Below are positions 47,423-56,744 of a stretch of 64,000 nt of DNA, piece by piece. A program made the translations under genes and the position numbers. The notes under the pieces were generated by a model, which did not search any database, had not been told where the DNA came from, and saw only the letters and a list, made by a program, of their open reading frames with translations. The stretch lies in the NCBI RefSeq assembly GCF_018448925.1, contig NZ_RCWE01000016.1, positions 1 to 64,000 of the forward strand, in the 5' to 3' direction. The number at the start of each line of letters is the position of its first letter. Within the stretch, counting starts at the first letter, position 1. The DNA is from Photorhabdus akhurstii. GTDB lineage: Bacteria; Pseudomonadota; Gammaproteobacteria; Enterobacterales; Enterobacteriaceae.

Positions 47423-47622
47423 TGACCTGAAATAATCGGTTTCGGCGGTAGTGAAAACAGTCGCCGGAACCGTAGTTTTTCCTCTACAGATAAAATTTTT
47501 TATAAAAACTGTGTGAAAGTGCGGCATAGCGACGTTCACGCTGTTTTTATCAGCAACTAACCCATGATTATCAAAAAGGTATTGACGGCCTGTAGCGAGC
47601 GCAGTAAGATTCGGCTCGTTTT

Positions 47623-47699
47623 CGGCGAGTAGCGCAGCTTGGTAGCGCAACTGGTTTGGGACCAGTGGGTCGGAGGTTCGAATCCTCTCTCGCCGACCA
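47623..47699 (+). tRNA. proM: tRNA-Pro (UGG)
   Basis: 77 nt with encoded CCA. Acceptor CGGCGAG/CTCGCCG, D arm AGCGCAGCTTGGTAGCGC, anticodon loop TTTGGGA with TGG, T loop GTTCGAATC. It reads all or most CCN proline codons. Confidence 0.97.
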
Positions 47700-47748
47700 A
47701 TTTAGAGTTTGGGGCTGTCAAATAAGCCGCAGGCTTGAAGAAATAGAG

Positions 47749-47780
47749 AAGCCTTACAGTGATTGCTGTAAGGCTTTTTG
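47749..47780 (+). terminator. Intrinsic terminator after tRNA
   Basis: AAGCCTTACAG/CTGTAAGGCTT with TTTTT at the end, 50 bp after the tRNA. Also usable by the convergent methyltransferase gene. Confidence 0.85.
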
Positions 47781-47797
47781 TCATCTGGCTGTTTACT

Positions 47798-48874
47798 CTA
47801 ACAGCCACAGCCGTTTGGTGCATAAGCTTGCATAACTTTGCTATCAGCATCAAAATGCTTCGGCCTTCCACCGTTGAAAAGGCCATAATGTTTTTTCCCA
47901 TCACCAATTAAATCAAAAAGTGTATGGTAACGACTTTTGCTGATCATATCGGCAGTATTCCGGCATACTGGGACCGCTCTACCTGTTTCAAAAATATGTT
48001 CTCGATCAAGCACAAACTGATCCGGGGCATCCGATAAATTGCCTTTGTAAATGGCAACTTGACCATAATCCTCACAACGGTCTTCCAAATCTAATTTTAA
48101 CAGCCTCAGCGTCATTGAATACAGTTTTGCACCGCCCAGTTTTGCTTCGATCTCCTTATTATTTATGGATTTCAAACTGCTATTAACGACACGAACATCA
48201 TTAAAACCGGCTGCTTTTGCCAGCCGTATGAAATCTTCAAAATACAATGCATCACCAATACACTCACAAACAACTTGTTGGTCATTTTTCAGTGATTGGT
48301 CCAGCCTTCTATCCAAAAAAATGTCAGAAAAATAGATTTCACCACCCGATTTAAGTAAACGGGCCATACCAGCCAACACACTTGCTTTAGATACAGATAG
48401 ATTGATGACACAGTTTGAGACGATAACGTCGATACTTTCAGGTGGTAAATTAAGTTGTTCTAGCGACTCGATATAGCCTTGCTGAAAATGCACATTGGTG
48501 GATGAATAGTTAAAGATTTGACGATGATAATCCACAAAACGCTGGGCAAATTCGATTTGTTCTGCCGTTGCGTCAATACCAATAACTTTACCCTCAGTAC
48601 CTACGAGGTGAGACAGAATAAAACAATCACGCCCACTCCCACATCCCAAGTCTAATACTGTTGTTCCTTCTAACAAGGGAGGAAAAGGCGTACCACAACC
48701 ATAAAAACGGCTCTGTACATCAGGATGGATAAGTTTAAGAATTTCTCTGATTCTGTCTGAAGTGGTGTTGTCCACCGCGCATACATTTATAGCAAGATCC
48801 TCTCTACTAGATAGGGTTTTGCCATAATAGTGTTGTATGTCTTCGATTCGCTGTTTAATCGATTGTTCGTTCAT
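47798..48874 (-). CDS. arsM: ArsM-type arsenite methyltransferase
   Basis: 358 residues from the ATG at 48874, preceded by AAGGAAATAGAT. SAM-binding motif VLDLGCGSGRDCF. The conserved ArsM cysteines are in their usual contexts: FYGCGTPFPP, VSNCVINLS and CECIGDALY, plus one in AINVCAVDN, so As(III) binding is likely. C-terminal region CEDYGQVAIYKG and terminal GCGC. ArsM makes methylated, volatile arsenicals. The upstream PadR gene carries a Cys pair and is the obvious regulator. A role in metabolite methylation cannot be excluded. Confidence 0.85.
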   Translation of the reverse strand: MNEQSIKQRIEDIQHYYGKTLSSREDLAINVCAVDNTTSDRIREILKLIHPDVQSRFYGCGTPFPPLLEGTTVLDLGCGSGRDCFILSHLVGTEGKVIGIDATAEQIEFAQRFVDYHRQIFNYSSTNVHFQQGYIESLEQLNLPPESIDVIVSNCVINLSVSKASVLAGMARLLKSGGEIYFSDIFLDRRLDQSLKNDQQVVCECIGDALYFEDFIRLAKAAGFNDVRVVNSSLKSINNKEIEAKLGGAKLYSMTLRLLKLDLEDRCEDYGQVAIYKGNLSDAPDQFVLDREHIFETGRAVPVCRNTADMISKSRYHTLFDLIGDGKKHYGLFNGGRPKHFDADSKVMQAYAPNGCGC

Positions 48875-49005
48875 ATCTATTTCCTTCAAATTAAATCATT
48901 AATAGGCCGATATTACGTTTCGGTAATTTGGCGCCAGATTTACAATGGGTTCTCATATTCCTGATCAATGCATAGATGATCAATGTATAAAATCAAAAAA
49001 AATCG

Positions 49006-49410
49006 TCATTGCTGACGATTGATATGTGCGGCGACTTCCATCCAAGCTTCTACCGCGACAGTAAAAGCTTTACGTCCTTTATCTGTTAATGTGTATACTT
49101 TGCGTCCACGACCTGCAACGGTTTCGTTGTGTACCGTGACATATCCACCCTGCTCAAACTCACGCAGTACCGGATAAATCGTACCTTCAGTAGGTGAACA
49201 ACACCCTTGGGTAGAATGTTCAACCTCACGGGCAATTTCGTAACCGTGCATAGGCCGTTGTTGTAAGACACTGAGAATGAAAAACTTGGATAAGCTCATC
49301 TTAATGATGCCATTCCAGTACATTCTATCAGTGTAGTCCACTGTGGTTCGTCCAACAGTGTTAAGTGTTTTCTTCGACTTGTTCATAACGGCATAGTATA
49401 CATTGAGCAT
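49006..49410 (-). CDS. PadR-family regulator with a CC motif
   Basis: 134 residues. PadR winged-helix pattern: LSKFFILSVLQQRPMHGYEI, EGTIYPVLREFEQGGYVT, GRGRKVYTLTDKG. A Cys pair (TQGCCSPTEG) sits just before the recognition region, as in regulators found with arsM genes, and could bind As(III). The start is uncertain: ATG at 49410, or later ones at 49386, 49323 or 49299. 131 bp separate it from the methyltransferase, same strand. Confidence 0.82.
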   Translation of the reverse strand: MLNVYYAVMNKSKKTLNTVGRTTVDYTDRMYWNGIIKMSLSKFFILSVLQQRPMHGYEIAREVEHSTQGCCSPTEGTIYPVLREFEQGGYVTVHNETVAGRGRKVYTLTDKGRKAFTVAVEAWMEVAAHINRQQ

Positions 49411-49514
49411 CGAGGTGTCAATGTATCAGGTAATCTGTTTAATTATTGACTGTATTCATCATCATGAGTCACCTCTTTTCGATAATAAAATGTAGGTATC
49501 TCCTGGCTGGTTTC

Positions 49515-49541
49515 AAGGGATGCCTACTTCCGGCATCCCTT
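49515..49541 (-). terminator. Hairpin after P450 gene
   Basis: AAGGGATGCC/GGCATCCCTT, 10-bp perfect stem, 170 bp beyond the P450 stop on the minus strand. Confidence 0.65.
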
Positions 49542-49709
49542 TGATCAGTATTTCAGATGGATCTTCTGAACTATTTCACACAAGTCTGATATTTTTCCAG
49601 AATTGCCACATACTTACCATTATGTCGCTGTCCCATATAGGTGATAGTGTTCCTTGTTACACCACAGTATGAACTTTATGTTCTTATTCCATCGTTCCCA
49701 TAGTCATTT

Positions 49710-50945
49710 TCAGATCAGGCTACCATGTTTTGGAATGGAAGATATTTTTGGATCAAAACTCAAAAGGAGTTTAGAAGGTCCTCGTGTATACACACCTGTT
49801 TCTTGATAATGATAGTTATCAGCAAAACGTAAATTGTGCAGGCGATCCAAAATAATATTGGATGAGACTTCCAACTGACTGAGTGAAAACGCAGCCGCAG
49901 CACAGGCATGAGTACCTGCTCCAAAAGCTAAATGTCTTTTTCGATTTGCTTTCTGTTGAGAAGTTGTATTTTTTCTTCGATATAGATCAAATTCATTTGG
50001 TTTGTGAAAAACCGATGGATCGCGATTAGCTGCGCCAATCATACAAAATATTACAGCGCCTTTAGGTATATCGATACCAGAAATAGTGACGTCTTCACTC
50101 GCTTCTCTTGGAATTAGTTGTACAGGTGATGTCAGACGTAAAGTTTCTTCAAATGCATCTCGAACCAGACTGCGATCTTTGAGCACTGCATCAAGCATAC
50201 TGGGATTAGATATTAAGTGATTAAGCATCATTGCTAATATCTTGTCAGCAGGTTCTATCGCAGCTAATAGAATGTTTAAACACAGTGCTGTAATTTCACT
50301 CATGGACATCCCTGTATCTTGACAGAATATAGATATAATGTCCCCGCTAGGATTACGCCGTCTCTGATCTATTATAGGGTTTAGTAAGCGAATTAATTTC
50401 TGACTACATTCAAGACTGTGCATTTTTTCTGGTTCTGTTTGGTCAAACTGGGTAATAAAACTGGCGATACCCTTGTGCCATTCAGCTATATCACGATAGT
50501 TATCACTTGGCAGTCCGAGAATACCTAATGTTACTAATACGGCATAGTCGCGGCCAAAGTCATTAACAATATCTATATTTCCTTTTTCCATATAAGGTTG
50601 TAAGAGATCTTCAGTAATCTTTCGAATCATGGGTTCGTAGTAGCGATTAAAATAATCTTTTGAAAGTCCTTGCATTATGAGTTTTCGTTTACACGCATGC
50701 TCTTCACCTTCCATTTGAGCAAGAACGCGATCCCCCATAACCGGTTCGGCAAGTGCAGTTAATGGCTTAGTATTGAAAATTGAGGATTTTAAAATAGCGT
50801 CAACATCCTCATATTTGCCAATAAAATAGCTGTTTTGGGATTGTTCAAAATAAACTAAATCTTGTTTATGCAAGATGTCGTAAAAATCATAAGGATTTTT
50901 TATGAATGTTGGTTCGTGAATACTAAAAGAACTTAATTTAGCCAT
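49710..50945 (-). CDS. Cytochrome P450, CypX-like (cyclodipeptide oxidation)
   Basis: 411 residues. Heme-binding FGAGTHACAAAAF with axial Cys, ExxR in EETLR, and the rare I-helix LLAAIEPADK in place of the usual AGxDT. This I-helix and the stretches PVQLIPREASED, VIFCMIGAANRDPSVF, GVYTRGPSKLLL closely match Bacillus CypX (CYP134A1), which oxidises cyclo(Leu-Leu) to pulcherriminic acid. It lies 85 bp downstream of a cyclodipeptide synthase on the same strand, as in the yvmC-cypX operon. Product inferred: a pulcherriminic-acid-type di-N-hydroxylated iron chelator. Confidence 0.9.
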   Translation of the reverse strand: MAKLSSFSIHEPTFIKNPYDFYDILHKQDLVYFEQSQNSYFIGKYEDVDAILKSSIFNTKPLTALAEPVMGDRVLAQMEGEEHACKRKLIMQGLSKDYFNRYYEPMIRKITEDLLQPYMEKGNIDIVNDFGRDYAVLVTLGILGLPSDNYRDIAEWHKGIASFITQFDQTEPEKMHSLECSQKLIRLLNPIIDQRRRNPSGDIISIFCQDTGMSMSEITALCLNILLAAIEPADKILAMMLNHLISNPSMLDAVLKDRSLVRDAFEETLRLTSPVQLIPREASEDVTISGIDIPKGAVIFCMIGAANRDPSVFHKPNEFDLYRRKNTTSQQKANRKRHLAFGAGTHACAAAAFSLSQLEVSSNIILDRLHNLRFADNYHYQETGVYTRGPSKLLLSFDPKISSIPKHGSLI

Positions 50946-51030
50946 TATTGCGCTTCCTTTCTAAAGATATTTGGTACTAAGAGCTTATTAACTTTAAATA
51001 CAATTACTATTTCATCAGACTGTTTGGATT

Positions 51031-51807
51031 TTATAATTGAGTAACGATTCCGTAACTTTGTTTATCTCCTACTTGTATAGGATAACTACCGTTAAACAAC
51101 CCTTTTCCGATTGGCCAAGGACGATGATAAAGTAACGTAGAATATTTTACCCCAAGTAATCGAGGGGTATCGAGGTAGAAGGGAATTTCAGCGAAAATAT
51201 ATGGTAACGCTTTATATACTAATTGTAGGTCAATTAGACCAAAGTATTGCCCGGTACCTTTTAGTCGCCCTTTTATGGCTTGAAAGGACATATCAATACA
51301 AATTTTTTTAAAAGATTCTGATTCATTAAACGCGTTTTCAACTTGTGTTTTAAGAGATTGATAGTCATGGTTTAGTGCGAAGTCACTAAATTGAATGACT
51401 CTGATTTGCTTACTTTTTAGCATTGCTATGGACATCGCATAATCAAGGTTACATAAATGACGTCTAATTTCTCGTTGTGTTTTCTTGATTGCCTTAGCAT
51501 TCTCAGTTCCACCAGCGACTAAAAGGCGTGAAGCTTCACGTTCACAAGGTAACAATATGTCGACTTGCTGGAAGTAATGACTTGACCACTGAATAAGGTC
51601 CACTACATAGTCCTTTGAAAAACGCGAGTTAAAGGGGCTTATCCCTATTAGCGCGTGGTCGCCTTTTTGAATAATTTGGCCACAACGAGGGGTTTCACCT
51701 TGGACAATAAATGATGGTGAATTCTCGTGCAGCAATGTTGAATGGAGTGGTAATATCTGATTGTTCGTTTCTTTTAAGAATTTTTTTTCAGTAGATAACA
51801 TTTCCAT
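51031..51807 (-). CDS. Cyclodipeptide synthase
   Basis: 258 residues. CDPSs use two aminoacyl-tRNAs to make a diketopiperazine. Motif GISPFNSRFS carries the catalytic Ser of GxS and the Asn of the NYH subfamily; YIFAEIPFY has the Tyr-x3-Glu pair; LLYHRPWPIGKG supplies the Tyr-His. GGAAAG precedes the ATG at 51807. The Photorhabdus luminescens CDPS Plu0297 was, from memory, shown to favour leucine; this gene is probably the same or its ortholog. The downstream P450 should modify the product. No transporter or MarR regulator of the Bacillus type is next to it. Confidence 0.93.
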   Translation of the reverse strand: MEMLSTEKKFLKETNNQILPLHSTLLHENSPSFIVQGETPRCGQIIQKGDHALIGISPFNSRFSKDYVVDLIQWSSHYFQQVDILLPCEREASRLLVAGGTENAKAIKKTQREIRRHLCNLDYAMSIAMLKSKQIRVIQFSDFALNHDYQSLKTQVENAFNESESFKKICIDMSFQAIKGRLKGTGQYFGLIDLQLVYKALPYIFAEIPFYLDTPRLLGVKYSTLLYHRPWPIGKGLFNGSYPIQVGDKQSYGIVTQL

Positions 51808-52364
51808 TGACTTTCCATTTTTTTAATGTGATCCCGCATAATCCTGGTATGAATTTTTTAATTTTTATATAGGTTCATTACATCTCCATTAAGATATTTA
51901 TACAGAAATTTGATCTAACTTAATCTCGTAAAAATGTCAAAAATTATCGAAAGTCAGAGTTAGATAAACCCCATTTCGAATCGATCAACGAATTGATGTT
52001 AAATGAGTTTTTACCGATTCAGGTTGCTGTTGAGAAAGTGATACGAAAATCGGGTACAAAAATGCATCGTCATCCTTGGAGACAAGATAGCATTCTCTAA
52101 TAAGGAGGTTGTTCAGATAACAACACCTAATGCTGTATTTTTAACTTTATGTCAACATGCTTCGCCATATTAGTCATGTGGCGACTTTATCTGAGTATAT
52201 TGAAAGATATTCTGTTTATATGGCTAGAATAATGGCAAGAAGATATAACTATTTTTCTTTGGTAAATTTATCGGATTTTATTGATAAATTTAAAAATCCA
52301 TATATAAATTATGCTATTTAACTTGAGTTTTATTTAATCTCTTGTGTCAGTAATCCTGTAGAAA
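51808..52364. other. Intergenic with a short coding relic
   Basis: The first part must contain the CDPS promoter. 51963-52100 (plus strand) reads DKPHFESINELMLNEFLPIQ and further to a stop, 46 codons without a start; it looks like a gene remnant but I do not recognise it. The rest is very AT-rich with nothing I can support. Confidence 0.4.
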
Positions 52365-52511
52365 AATTACGTATATACTAATAATATCATAGTAAAAAAT
52401 AACATTTAATTACTATCCGTGATATTTAATTTATCCATCTGAGAAATATCTCTCATTCATTAAATGACTTGATTGAAAAAACGTAAGAATGGTGTATGAA
52501 TATTATCTTCT
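52365..52511 (+). repeat. Promoter-region repeat A of the ATP-grasp cluster
   Basis: Nearly identical to 53977-54177 (AATTACGTATATACTAATAA, then TTTATCCATCTGAGAAATAT up to the start codon). Copy A lacks about 55 bp from the middle. It marks the start of a tandem duplication. Confidence 0.85.
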
Positions 52512-52856
52512 ATGAACATCAAATGGAATGTAAATGTGGAATTAAATGATATAGGTAACACAGTTTTACTTGAAATTAATAAGTTTAGAATAAACGGCAA
52601 TCGAGTATTTTCAAAGTGTGAATATCAAAATTCTATCAGTAGACATAAAGATAGGATATTTTTGCATATCGTTAATACGTTAGGAAAAGAAGTTAAGATA
52701 CGGCCAAACATGACATTGATTGACTGTTCGACAGGAAATATTGAGACAGGTGAGATTAAATATGAATCCGCAATAACAAAAGGAATCCAATGTCGGAAAT
52801 TTACTTTTTGGAATAAGAGAATAATAGGTGATATATGTCTTCACATAGTGGTGTAG
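52512..52856 (+). pseudogene. Truncated cysteine-synthase-like gene (copy A)
   Basis: The first 76 codons match the intact gene at 54178 (MNIKWNVNVELNDIGNTVLL to DCSTGN), including the HKDR lysine region. Straight after STGN the DNA jumps to sequence that in copy B lies downstream of the phosphoribosyltransferase (TCGGAAATTTACTTTTT). The deletion removed most of this gene and all of the next. The 38-residue tail is therefore meaningless, and its end overlaps the transporter start. Confidence 0.92.
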
Positions 52857-53755
52857 TATATGGGGTTATTTTTTGCCTTATCAGTGCAGCATTTGATGTG
52901 TTTGTTGCGTATTTAACACAATCGATAAACTCAGCTATTGTCATATTCTATTGTTTCACATCATCTACTTTATTATTTATGATGATAAGCATTTTCAAAG
53001 GGATTGATCAATTAATTGAAAAGATCCGCAAAAATTTTTTATTGGTGGTGATTATTAATGTCTCAATTTTACTAAATTGGGGAGGATTAATCATTGCGCT
53101 ACGTTTTCTTGAACCTGCAATAGTGGGTGTCGCTTCAGTAGCTTGCGGCCCTGCGATAACTATCCTTCTCTCATCTTTTATCGATAAAGACGAAGCAAAA
53201 ACAGAAAAATTGGAAGTTGTCATATCCTGGTTAGTTCTCATTGGGGTAGGTGTGATGCTGGTAAATTCATTTTTGGGAAATAGTGGGTTTTCATCAACTT
53301 CAATTCAGGACAGGATTATTGGTATTGTTAGTGTGATATTTGGCGCCATAGGAACAGTATTATACACTATTTTTTCTAAGAAATTATTCAAGGAGAAATG
53401 GCAAACGTATGAGATATTGTCTGTTAGAAGTATTTTAATGGTAGTACTTTCATTTTTTTATGTTTCAGTATCCAGTGTTTCTCTTAGTTTAGATATCGAT
53501 ATGATTCTTCCGATGTCGATTCTTGTTATCGTTGGACATTTACTTCCAATCTATCTAGTATTAAAGACAATTAATGCCATTACCCCTCTTCATGTCTCTT
53601 TGTTATTTCTGCTAATACCTGTATTTACGATCATTTTTCAATATCTTGATTCACGTATAGCGTTTTCTGTTGAAAGTTTGATTGCAGCTTCGGTTATAGT
53701 TTCTTTATTAATCATTCTTGGGGTGAGTAAGATAAAAAAGACAAATAGGGTATAG
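52835..53755 (+). CDS. EamA/DMT-type transporter (copy A)
   Basis: 306 residues, about ten hydrophobic segments in two halves, typical of EamA exporters. ATAGGTGATAT precedes the ATG. It is very similar to copy B at 55813-56733 (shared VYGV-FCLISAAFDVFVAYL, WGGLIIALRFLEPAIVGVA) and remains intact although the genes around it in this copy are ruined. That may reflect selection for export dosage, or simply chance. Confidence 0.88.
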   Translation: MSSHSGVVYGVIFCLISAAFDVFVAYLTQSINSAIVIFYCFTSSTLLFMMISIFKGIDQLIEKIRKNFLLVVIINVSILLNWGGLIIALRFLEPAIVGVASVACGPAITILLSSFIDKDEAKTEKLEVVISWLVLIGVGVMLVNSFLGNSGFSSTSIQDRIIGIVSVIFGAIGTVLYTIFSKKLFKEKWQTYEILSVRSILMVVLSFFYVSVSSVSLSLDIDMILPMSILVIVGHLLPIYLVLKTINAITPLHVSLLFLLIPVFTIIFQYLDSRIAFSVESLIAASVIVSLLIILGVSKIKKTNRV

Positions 53756-53757
53756 AA

Positions 53758-53826
53758 TGAAAAAGACTGCTATTGTAGATGATTTTTCTTTTGGTAAGGT
53801 TATGGTTAATGATTTTATAGTGTAAT
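53758..53826 (+). pseudogene. ATP-grasp ligase 5' fragment (copy A)
   Basis: 22 codons, MKKTAIVDDFSFGKVMVNDF, IV, stop; matches MKKVAIVDGFSSGKFMAKAL of the ligase at 56745. The rest is lost. Confidence 0.9.
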
Positions 53827-53900
53827 TACAAAGATGCCCCTTTTTCTATGAGGCTGCTTTTTGTGCTGATGAAAATAAGTAATTATTTAAAGGAATATGG

Positions 53901-53935
53901 ACATGTTTACTTCTAGAGTAAACATGTTGTTTTTA
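53901..53935 (+). terminator. Intrinsic terminator between cluster copies
   Basis: ACATGTTTACT/AGTAAACATGT, 5-nt loop, then TGTTTTTATT. Ends transcription from copy A. Confidence 0.85.
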
Positions 53936-53976
53936 TTATATAAACTTACTCAATTAATCAAGAAAGTCCATATGTA

Positions 53977-54177
53977 AATTACGTATATACTAATAATATC
54001 ATAGTAAAAAAATAACAATTAATTATTATTAATGATATTTAATGTATTTATTCTTATCCCTCTATTTTATTAATTTCATGATAAATAAGGCTTAATTTAT
54101 CCATCTGAGAAATATCTCTCATTCATTAAATGACTTGATTGAAAAAACATAAGAATGGTGTATGAATATTATCTTCT
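53977..54177 (+). promoter_or_regulatory. Promoter-region repeat B of the ATP-grasp cluster
   Basis: Second copy of 52365-52511, with an extra ~55 bp in the middle. Very AT-rich; start region GTGTATGAATATTATCTTCT directly before the ATG lacks a clear Shine-Dalgarno. I could not pick a promoter with confidence. Confidence 0.7.
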
Positions 54178-55143
54178 ATGAACATCAAATGGAATGTAAA
54201 TGTGAAATTAAATAACATAGGTAACACGATTTTACTCGAACTTGATAAGTTTAGAATAAACGGTAATCGAGTATTTTCGAAGTGTGAATATCGAAATCCT
54301 ACTGGCAGCCATAAAGATAGGACATTTTTGCATATCGTTAATACATTAGAAAAAGAAGGTAAGATACGGCCAGGCATGACATTGATCGACTGTTCGACTG
54401 GCAATGGCGGGGCGGCACTAGCATGGATAGGAAGAGAGAAAGGGTATAAGGTCAAGATATTTATGCCGGAAGGCATGACAGATGAGCGTAAAGAGCAAAT
54501 AAGATCTTATGGTGCGGAAATTTATGAGACACCAAAGGAACTGTTTCTGAATGGGGCTGTTTCGGCAGCAAAAGATTGTGCTGAAAGCGGAGATGATGTC
54601 TTTTTTCTTGACCAATCAGGTACAACCTTAAATAAGGAAGCTTGGAATATATGTGGAGAGGAGATCGTCAAAGAATTAAAAGAAAATAATCTTATTCCAG
54701 ATTATTTTATTTGCTCGATAGGTACAGGTGGAACTTTCTCAGGAATTGCCGAAATATTAAAAAGAGAATATAGCAATATAAAAACAATTGGTATTGAAGT
54801 AAATAGTTCTGCGCCATTATATGCACTGAGAAACGGCCTTCATTTTGAACATCATAATCATAATTTGATGGGGCTTGGCGCGGGTGTTCTTTCGGTCAAT
54901 ACTGTCCAAGAATTAATTGATGAGGTATATACAGTAGAGGGGGATGATGCATGGAAAAGAATGAAAGAATTTATATTAAGCGATGATCTTGGTATAGGTC
55001 CTACCTGTGGTGCTAATTTACTAGTATGTGAGAGGATGCTGCAAAAAGTGCATAATAAAGTATTCATTACGTTATTCTTTGATAGTGCATGGAAATATAA
55101 AAGTCGTTGGGATGGTATTTATCCTGAATATAAGGCAGATTGA
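54178..55143 (+). CDS. Cysteine-synthase-like PLP enzyme
   Basis: 321 residues, fold type II PLP family (O-acetylserine sulfhydrylase, cystathionine beta-synthase). Lys for PLP in PTGSHKDRTF, substrate loop STGNGGAALAW, phosphate loop GTGGTFSGIAE, and late GPTCGANLL. These enzymes do beta-replacement on serine derivatives; relatives such as SbnA make 2,3-diaminopropionate precursors. It is the first intact gene of a four-gene set with a phosphoribosyltransferase, an exporter and an ATP-grasp ligase, so it probably makes an unusual amino acid for ligation (inference). Confidence 0.9.
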   Translation: MNIKWNVNVKLNNIGNTILLELDKFRINGNRVFSKCEYRNPTGSHKDRTFLHIVNTLEKEGKIRPGMTLIDCSTGNGGAALAWIGREKGYKVKIFMPEGMTDERKEQIRSYGAEIYETPKELFLNGAVSAAKDCAESGDDVFFLDQSGTTLNKEAWNICGEEIVKELKENNLIPDYFICSIGTGGTFSGIAEILKREYSNIKTIGIEVNSSAPLYALRNGLHFEHHNHNLMGLGAGVLSVNTVQELIDEVYTVEGDDAWKRMKEFILSDDLGIGPTCGANLLVCERMLQKVHNKVFITLFFDSAWKYKSRWDGIYPEYKAD

Positions 55144-55145
55144 AA

Positions 55146-55709
55146 ATGTTATTAGAAGATGTTTATGAAAACGCAAGGGTTGTTAATTCGGGGAGAGCAC
55201 TTACAACAGTTAATGAATTTACAGATCAATTACCTGCATTGAGGCCCCAGGTTTTGATCGAGGTTGCTCATAGAATAATCCAATTAATGGATCTTAAAGT
55301 AGATAAAATTGTTACAGAAGAAGATAAAGGCGCTCCACTGGCAACAGCTATCTCCCTCCTTACAGGAATACCATTAGCAATGGCTAGGTGGTATCCCTAT
55401 TGTTTGGACGAGATGAATAATACTGTTGTACAGATCAGCTCTGAATATTTTGAGGGAAAAATGTATCTCAATGGAATAGAGCCAGGTGATCGCGTCTCTA
55501 TTATTGATGATACGTTAAGTACTGGAGGGGCAGTGATATCCCTTATAGAAGCGGTACAAAAGAGAGGGGGTGAGATTAAAGATGTTATCTGTGCGGTAGA
55601 GAAAATCCAGAATAATGGTAAAAATAAGGTGAAAGATAAAACGGGCATAGAGGTGAAAACGATTATGAAAATTTATCTTGATCATAAAAGTGTTAAGGTT
55701 ATTGATTAA
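55146..55709 (+). CDS. Type I phosphoribosyltransferase
   Basis: 187 residues from the ATG at 55146, two bases after the stop of the PLP gene. The PRPP-binding motif VSIIDDTLSTGGAVI is clear, and EEDKGAPLATAISLLTGIPL is the first loop region, as in adenine/xanthine phosphoribosyltransferases. Substrate unknown. Inclusion in a biosynthetic cluster suggests it adds or removes ribose-5-phosphate on a base-like part of the product, or provides a purine-type intermediate. It is deleted from copy A. Confidence 0.88.
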   Translation: MLLEDVYENARVVNSGRALTTVNEFTDQLPALRPQVLIEVAHRIIQLMDLKVDKIVTEEDKGAPLATAISLLTGIPLAMARWYPYCLDEMNNTVVQISSEYFEGKMYLNGIEPGDRVSIIDDTLSTGGAVISLIEAVQKRGGEIKDVICAVEKIQNNGKNKVKDKTGIEVKTIMKIYLDHKSVKVID

Positions 55710-55812
55710 TAACAAATATGAAGACAATAACGATTAAAGATGAATTTGCAATAATAAGAGGGCTCTAATGTCGGAAATTTACTTTTTAGAATAAAAGAAC
55801 GATAGGTGATAT

Positions 55813-56733
55813 ATGTATTCGTATAATGGCGTAGTATATGGGGTTGTTTTTTGCCTCATCAGTGCAGCATTTGATGTGTTTGTTGCGTATCTAACGCAAT
55901 CGATAAATTCAGCTATTGTTATCTTTTATTGCTTCGTATCATCTACTTTGTTGTTTGTGATGATAAGTATTTGCAAAGGGATTAATCAATTAATCGTGAA
56001 GATCCGCAATAACACCTTATTGGTGTTAATTGTTAATGTCTCAATTTTACTAAATTGGGGAGGATTAATCATTGCGCTACGCTTTCTTGAGCCTGCAATA
56101 GTAGGTGTTGCTTCAGTGGCTTGCGGCCCTGCAATCACTATCCTCCTCTCATCTTTTATCGATAAAAGCGAGGCAAAAACAGAAAAATTGGAAGTTGTCA
56201 TATCCTGGTTAGTTCTCATTGGGGTAGGTGTGATGCTGGTAAATTCATTCTTAGGAAATAGTGGATTATCATCAACCTCAATTCAGGACAGGATTATTGG
56301 TATTGTTAGTGTGATACTTAGTGCTGTAGGAACAGTATTATACACTATTTTTTCTAAGAAATTATTCAAGGAAAAATGGCAAACATATGAGATATTGTCT
56401 GTTAGAAATATTTTAATGGTAGTAATTTCATTTTGTTATATTTCAATATCCGATGTTTCTCTTAGCTTGGATATTGAGATGATTCTTCCGATGTTAATTC
56501 TGGTTATAGTCGGACACTTACTTCCAATCTATCTCGTACAGAAAACAATTAATGCCATTACCCCGCTTCATGTCTCTTTGTTATTTTTGTTAATACCTGT
56601 ATTTACGATTCTTTTTCAATATCTTGACTCACGTATAGCGTTTTCTGTTGAAAGTCTGATCGCAGTTTCGGTTATAGTTTCTTTATTAACTATTCTTGGT
56701 GTGAGTAAGATAAAAAAGACAAATAGGGTATAA
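55813..56733 (+). CDS. EamA/DMT-type transporter (copy B)
   Basis: 306 residues, ten predicted membrane helices. AGGTGATAT before the ATG. Near-identical to copy A (52835-53755) with scattered substitutions. Its place between the phosphoribosyltransferase and the ligase suggests it exports the product or gives self-protection. Confidence 0.9.
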   Translation: MYSYNGVVYGVVFCLISAAFDVFVAYLTQSINSAIVIFYCFVSSTLLFVMISICKGINQLIVKIRNNTLLVLIVNVSILLNWGGLIIALRFLEPAIVGVASVACGPAITILLSSFIDKSEAKTEKLEVVISWLVLIGVGVMLVNSFLGNSGLSSTSIQDRIIGIVSVILSAVGTVLYTIFSKKLFKEKWQTYEILSVRNILMVVISFCYISISDVSLSLDIEMILPMLILVIVGHLLPIYLVQKTINAITPLHVSLLFLLIPVFTILFQYLDSRIAFSVESLIAVSVIVSLLTILGVSKIKKTNRV

Positions 56734-56744
56734 CGAGGTATAAA

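Noticed and set aside
47557-47907. 116-residue minus-strand ORF across the proline tRNA
   Set aside because: It is antisense to the tRNA and the terminator; the SNSKLVGERGFEPPTHWSQ-type peptide is the known false ORF across tRNA genes.
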